DNA from: Megalobrama amblycephala
Taxonomy: Eukaryota > Chordata > Actinopteri > Cypriniformes > Xenocyprididae
Assembly (NCBI RefSeq): GCF_018812025.1
Contig: NC_063052.1
Location: 16,885,414 to 16,949,413, forward strand
Length of the DNA: 64,000 nucleotides
Direction of reading: 5' to 3'
Part shown: piece by piece, positions 58,831 to 64,000 of the stretch
Layout of the letters: each line of letters opens with the position of its first letter
Position numbering within the stretch: the stretch's first letter is position 1
Notes under the pieces: model-generated
The model's input: the letters and a program-made list of their open reading frames with translations, nothing else
What the model was told of the DNA's origin: nothing
The model's database searches: none
Position numbers and translations under genes: made by a program

Positions 58831-59618
58831 TGTTTTCTTTGTACCAAGCGTGCCATAGGAGTCCTGAAAAGTGAAGCCAAAGCGTCTCGATCGCCCCCAG
58901 GTGGCTGGAAGCAGTATAGGTCATTAACCCCGCCCTCTTCATGAAATGTAGTGGGACACGAGACAAACTAAACAATCAAATTACACTTTAAACATTTTTT
59001 TCAAAAGACAGTTTCTATCATTTTAAGCAGTTTTTATCACCCTGGTGTTAGTTCAAGTGTTCGTTCTTTAAATAAGTTTGTTTTTAGTTAGTTATTTGAT
59101 GCTATAGTGGCGCAGGTGTAACGTCACCTTGTAGGCCAACCGGCAGTTAGCATCACACTGGTTCCCTCGACAAAATCCCAATAGGATTTTTTTTTCTATA
59201 GGCTTTTGGATTATCGCAAAAAACAAGCTCTGTGATAAACAAAGGTTTATAATACTTACACGTTTTGTCCATCAAGATAATTTTGACAGAATGACACAAC
59301 TTTTATGAAATTTGAAGCATAAATGCAGTCGCCAGAAGTAAAAAGCTAAAGGTAGGCTAAAACGAACTTCATCACAGTCGCTCAACTTCAATGTCACCAT
59401 CACTAGCTTCCAACAACTCTTTCAGTTTTTATCTAAAAACATTTTCCCAGAACATTTGAGTTAGACTAGATTATGAGAGCACAATTATGAGCATAATGAG
59501 GCTGTAAAAGCGGATTGAGCTCACCTGTTTGTTGTGATGACATTTAATATTGCCGACAGCCTCTGTAGTCCCATTTAGCCACTTGTTAGCAACCACCTTT
59601 TTCAAGACACATAACAGC
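58831..59618. other. Unclassified, possible repeat interior
   Basis: GATCGCCCCCAGGTGGCTGG and GTGGCGCAGGTGTAACGTCA look like fish MITE interiors; no ends defined. Confidence 0.35.
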
Positions 59619-59622
59619 TTAA

Positions 59623-61624
59623 CCCTTTGATGCGCAAGCTATGAAAACCCCTTCTAATGCGCAACATGGGTCAAAAATGACCCGTATTCATTTCCTATGT
59701 AATTTCAATCATGGTTGAGTGTTTCTTTGCTGAATCTTTGAAATAAATGTATTTTATCATTCATTTATTCCAGGTATTCTTTAAATATCTTGTTTTTGAT
59801 TGTCAAAAATCATTATGTTCATTTTTTATTTCTTACTTTATAAACAAACACAGTTTTTGTATGTCTACATCAATTTTACACACATGGGTCAAAAATGACC
59901 CGTATTCATTTCCTATGTTATTTCAATCATGACTGAGTGTTTCTTCGCTGAATCTTTGAAAGAAATGTAATTTGTCATTTATTTATTCCAGGTATTCCTT
60001 AAATATCTTGTTTTTGATTTTCACAAATCATAGCTTTTGTATTTCTACATCAATTTTACACACATGGGTCAAAAATGACCCATATTAGAAACCATTGCAA
60101 ATTTTCGCAAGTAGGAACATATTTACTGCAGACAACTATTCATCCGCCACACATTTCACGTCTCAACATGGCTGCTTTTGTATATTTGATGGATGAAAGT
60201 CATATTATATTTCATAGGCTATATATTATATTTCATAATCTTTATTTTTTTGTCATAAACCAATGCTACTGGTCACCTTTTACATCTATCAGTGTTCCTA
60301 AAAAGTAACAGTTTTGAACAAGGTTTCTGTCCAACAGTGAAAATATATAATAAGTGTATTTGAATTTGAATATTTGAATATTCTTGTGCTTTTGATTTTC
60401 TTTATCTAGAGTGTTATTGGCTGGTCCTCAACAGAACTGAGGTGGATGATTACATCACTGTAAAAAAAAGTTGAAAGTATACTTTGCGCACAGTCGAACA
60501 CAATTTAAATGTGCAGGTTGCACATACACAGTTACAGAAATCTGGTGGAAATTATAAAAAGTTACAAAAATCTGTATGCTGACCCTCACATACGCATGAA
60601 ACATGAAGTATACTTTGGCCTTTAGAAAGATAATGACACAAAAAAAAATTCATTCAAAAAGAAAGGAAAAATTTAAATAAGGATTTGTTTATTGAGTAAT
60701 ACCTGGAATAATGAATGATGAAATTAATTTATTGTAATATATCGATATAGAAAATAACTCATTCAGGTCACTTTAGACCCATGTTGTATATGTCCAAAAC
60801 TGTTACTTTTCAGGAACACTGACAGATTTAAAGGGTGACCAATTGCATTGATTTATGACAAAAAATAAAAAATTATGAAATATATAGCCTAATATATTAA
60901 ATATAATAAGACTTGCATCCATCAAATATACAAAAGTAGCCTTGTTAAGATGTGAAATGTGTGGCAGATGAACAGTTGTCTGCAGTAAATATGTTCCTAC
61001 TTGCAAAAATTTGCAAATATTAAATATTTCTATATGGGTCATTTTTGACCCATGTTGTGTAAAATTGATGTAGAAACTGCGTTTGTTTATGAAGTAAGAA
61101 ATAAAAAAGAAACAATTATTTGTAGAAAATCAAAAACAAGATATTTAAGGAATACCTGGAATAAATAAATGACAGAATACATTTCTTTCAAAGATTCAGC
61201 GAAGAAACACTCAGTCATGATTGAAATTACATAGGAAATGAATACGGGTCATTTTTGACCCATGTGTGTAAAATTGATGTAGACATACAAAAACTGTGTT
61301 TGTTAATAAAGTAAAAAAGAAAGAATGAACATAATGATTTTTGACAATCAAAAACAAGATATTTAAGGAATACCTGGAATAAATGAATGATAATGAATGA
61401 TGAATGATTTTTGACCCATGTTGCGCATTAGAAGGGTAGTGATACAAAAATTATTTTTATTCAAAAAGTAAGAAAAAAAAAATGAAAATGAGGATTTGTG
61501 ATGATCAAAAAGAAGTTTATTGAGGAATACCTGGAATACTGAATGATGAAATTAATTTCTTGCAAAGATATAGAAAATAAAAACTCAGCCGCGTCATTTT
61601 TGACCCATGTTATGCATCAAAGGG
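59623..61624. mobile_element. Large fold-back TTAA element (CCCTTTGATGC family)
   Basis: 2002 bp, TTAA at 59619-59622 and 61625-61628, ends CCCTTTGATGCGCAA / TGCATCAAAGGG. The two halves are inverted copies of about 700 bp around a centre near 60600. Each half contains direct repeats of about 180 bp, each with the small palindrome GGGTCAAAAATGACCC. No transposase. Confidence 0.88.
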
Positions 61625-61672
61625 TTAAAAAAAATCACGAGTGGGGTAATACTTATGTAGTAAAATAAAAAG

Positions 61673-61939
61673 TAACACTTTAGAATAATGGTCCGTCATC
61701 ATAAGTAACTATGCAGGAAGTAATGCAGGACAAATGAGAAGTACTACATTAACACTTCAGCTACTACTATTAACTAATATAGAAACAAGCTTAAATAATC
61801 AGTAAGTAATATCGAACAATAAAGAATTACTAATCAATTACTAATCACATTAAAGTGTCTGAGATGTGAGCAATTGTCTTTTTTCCCCCTCTCAACGTGA
61901 TCATGAAATGCATAATTACTCAAGTGTTACCTATACTAT
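61673..61939. repeat. Left part of an AACACTTTAGAATAATGG element
   Basis: AACACTTTAGAATAATGGTC is mirrored by TTTAAAATAATGGTCCAG at 63961-63979 and GACCATTATTTTAAAGTG at 63928, so a palindromic repeat surrounds the probable solo LTR. Confidence 0.5.
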
Positions 61940-63793
61940 TGTAGCGTCTGGAGCGATCAAACACAATTATTCAATATATTTAATGAATTACCCATAACTC
62001 ACTCTATCAAAGTTCTGTGAACCCATCCCCCTAAAACTGCAACCAGCATCCCAAATGTAGCTAACACACAGGCAGAACTAGGTGTCCTGTTACAGATACA
62101 TGGTATTTTTACGATCAGAAAGAATGTTGTAGAGACTAGTGACTCATTCTTTCTGAGAAGGACAAATAAACTCTCTTAATCCTACGCATTCTCTATATAA
62201 CCACTTGGGAAATGTATATCCAAGTTTCCCATCTCATGACTTTCCTTTTATAGGCTTTATTCTATGTATTAATTTTCGTTATTAATATAACTATTTTGGT
62301 ATTAATATTCCAGAGCTGCAATTTATAGTTAACTGAAATCACATTGGTAGCATGTTTGGTATCTAGGGACTCCAACCTTCATTTCCTATTTGGTAATTTA
62401 TGTTGCATGTTACTAACTCTGTGACACATCAGTATTATAAGAATCTAGAAGGTCCTTCTCCCATTCATCCAATCCAGTGTCTTGTGCTAATATCCTGCCA
62501 AAGTCACAAAGACTTGTAAAGTTCCCTCCGAGGGGGCAACTCCTTATTGGCTCAGACATCTCAAGAGGGTGTGACACCTTCACCCCTTATATTCACTGAT
62601 CACAAGATCAAACTCCTTTTCCTCTTCTCTTTTACTGACAAATGCTGATTTTAAGATGATGCTGTAAGAAGCTAGAAGCTTCTAAGGAACCCCAGGCTTG
62701 TGCCAGGCTTCGACCTAGACCTTCCATTCACCAAAGATACTCTGAATCCAAATGGTTCTCTTTCATCAAGACAATATCAGCAAAGATTTAACGGGAGCCT
62801 CCGCAAATTGCATCAGGACAGTTTTAATTCAACTTGGAGAGACATGCAAGTATTAAACTTAGTCTCATTACCTGATACATTAAGTATCCTTACCCCTTTT
62901 AAAGTAGGGCCTGTTAAAACAAAACTGATGGTTTGCTCAAGGCTGTTGAGCTGCTGAATGTCAAACAATGCTGTAAAGGCAGGAACACACCAAGCCGACG
63001 GTTGGCCGTCGGGCATTTTTCCTTCGTCGGCCGACTAAGTTTTCTCAGTGTGTTCCACACCGTCGGCTGAAGTTGGTCCTTGTTGGCATGTTTTTGGCCG
63101 ATTGGAAATGTTGAATCGGTATCGGAGCTCGTCGGTCTGTCGGGCCATCTGATCATTCTGATTGACTGTTCAGATACTGCCACCTGATGGTTCGGAAAGG
63201 CATTTCATCTCACGCAGGCTTAGAACTGATGTGCTACTTGGCCGTCGGCTGTTTAGCGTTGGTTTGGTGTGTCAGGCCAACTTTGGACACAGATGCTACC
63301 GATGTGAGCCAAACCTGCAGTCTGCTTTCGTCGCCACTAGTTCGTTGGCGTCGACTTGGTGTGTTCTGGCCTTAACTTCTTGCTTCCTGTACTCTGCTTT
63401 AGCTCTCTTTCCTTTGGTAAACTGTATGCATGTATGTGTGTGACTGTTAGAGTAGTTTAAGTGTTTAGTCTAGTTAATAAAGTCTTGTTCATGTCACACG
63501 TAAAGTTGTCTGTGTTTCACGCTCATATACTGGAGTCCCTATTCATGCAGATCCTGACTACAGGCTCTAAGCAGTACTGTACAATAAGATTGTTATTTCC
63601 CATAACCTGGAAATGAACATTTCTTAGAATTAATAAACAATTAACACTGTGTTTTCATTGGACAACAGGTTAATTGATTGTAATATAAATTTTATTACAT
63701 TATGTTAATTTTATTAACTGATCCAAATATTTACAATTAATTATAACTAGTTATGATTAATTATTCATATTTATTTTGAGCTAATTTGCTACA
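61940..63793 (+). mobile_element. Probable solo LTR, about 1.85 kb
   Basis: Begins TGTAGC and ends GCTACA, a 6-bp inverted pair starting TG and ending CA. A poly-A signal TTAATAAAGTC lies at 63475, with a U5-like tail after it. Flanking tetranucleotides are CTAT and CTGT, a possible 4-bp duplication with one mutation. It interrupts a palindromic repeat. No gag, pol or env seen. The open frame 62700-62957 is not a known protein. The class is unknown, and the call rests on boundary signals only. Confidence 0.45.
62977..63372. mobile_element. MITE (AGGCAGGAACACACCAAG family) inside the solo LTR
   Basis: Ends AGGCAGGAACACACCAAGCC / CGACTTGGTGTGTTCTGGCCT, inverted with a few mismatches. Right flank TTAA, left flank GTAA. 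Interior rich in CGTCGGC/GCCGACG words in both orientations, so strongly self-complementary. Confidence 0.7.
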
Positions 63794-63820
63794 CTGTGCA
63801 GGAACTACTAGTGATTTGGC

Positions 63821-63917
63821 TGGAGTTTCTCAAAAGCATCGTAAGCCTAAGTTGATCGTAGCTCCATTGCCACCAATGGAGATACGATCAATTTAGGCTT
63901 ACGATGCTTTTGGGAAA
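63821..63917. mobile_element. Hairpin MITE, about 97 bp
   Basis: Arms of about 45 bp: AAAAGCATCGTAAGCCTAAG ... CTCCATTG and CAATGGAG ... TTAGGCTTACGATGCTTTT, almost no loop. Sits in the palindromic repeat at the right edge of the window. Confidence 0.8.
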
Positions 63918-63924
63918 CGCTACC

Positions 63925-64000
63925 CTGGACCATTATTTTAAAGTGAAAAACATCTTTTTCACTTTAAAATAATGGTCCAGATCACTAGTAGTTCCTGCAT
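63925..64000. repeat. Right-edge inverted repeat
   Basis: CTGGACCATTATTTTAAAGTG is followed immediately by its inverse CACTTTAAAATAATGGTCCAG, and GATCACTAGTAGTTCCTGCA mirrors TGCAGGAACTACTAGTG at 63798. The repeat runs out of the window. Confidence 0.75.

Noticed and set aside
62700..62957. 85-codon ORF in the probable solo LTR
   Set aside because: No known domain; a chance frame in an LTR is more likely.

Overview
The window looks like genomic DNA from a teleost, most likely a cyprinid (zebrafish/carp group). It is AT-rich and intron-dominated. It is crowded with fish-type elements: an L2-like LINE ending in an ATAAATAAAGATGACTT tail, Tc1/mariner elements with teleost transposase peptides, Angel-like MITEs, and many small elements flanked by TTAA. 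The one host gene I can support is a Kv6 (KCNG) modulatory potassium-channel subunit, closest to KCNG4 from remembered family sequence. It lies on the minus strand and fills the left 60% of the window. A probable 5'UTR exon is at about 39.35-39.6 kb. The first coding exon is at 26285-27165 (ATG at 27088) and carries the T1 domain and S1. The last coding exon is at 274-1110 and carries S2-S6, the pore and the tail. The splice is phase 0 and gives a 546-residue protein.

Region by region. 0-26 kb is the 25-kb coding intron. It holds an L2 LINE split by a palindromic LTR element (4283-5136), two copies of one mariner family (7700-8892 and about 17540-18664), a Tc1 fossil, a long TG microsatellite, nested TTAA elements (15408-15666; 19854-20771 inside 18842-21063) and a Harbinger-like MITE. 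27-39 kb is the 5' intron. It holds an L2 tail, a TTAA element carrying an exon-like coding segment with a splice donor (32265-33448) that is itself interrupted by a hAT MITE, and a three-level nest at 34.3-36.4 kb. 39.6-64 kb lies upstream of the gene and no host gene was recognised there. It contains fold-back elements (40535-41287, 59623-61624), a Tc1 element with an internal segment inverted in place (42061-43618), a deleted Tc1 element (49481-50663), a young non-autonomous LTR retrotransposon with identical LTRs and a predicted self-priming signal (50701-53653), several hairpin MITEs, and a probable solo LTR (61940-63793).

The most interesting material is structural. The LTR element at 50.7 kb has a 10-nt stretch just after its 5' LTR that is complementary to its own predicted RNA start, as in Tf1/sushi self-priming. 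The element at 4.3 kb has a perfect tRNA-Phe primer site but two inverted LTRs, both ends being U3 ends, with a clean 5-bp duplication. The Tc1 at 42 kb regains an open frame on paper when about 100 bp between CACAG/CTGTG repeats is read in reverse complement. Family names were assigned by recognition alone, without any database search.
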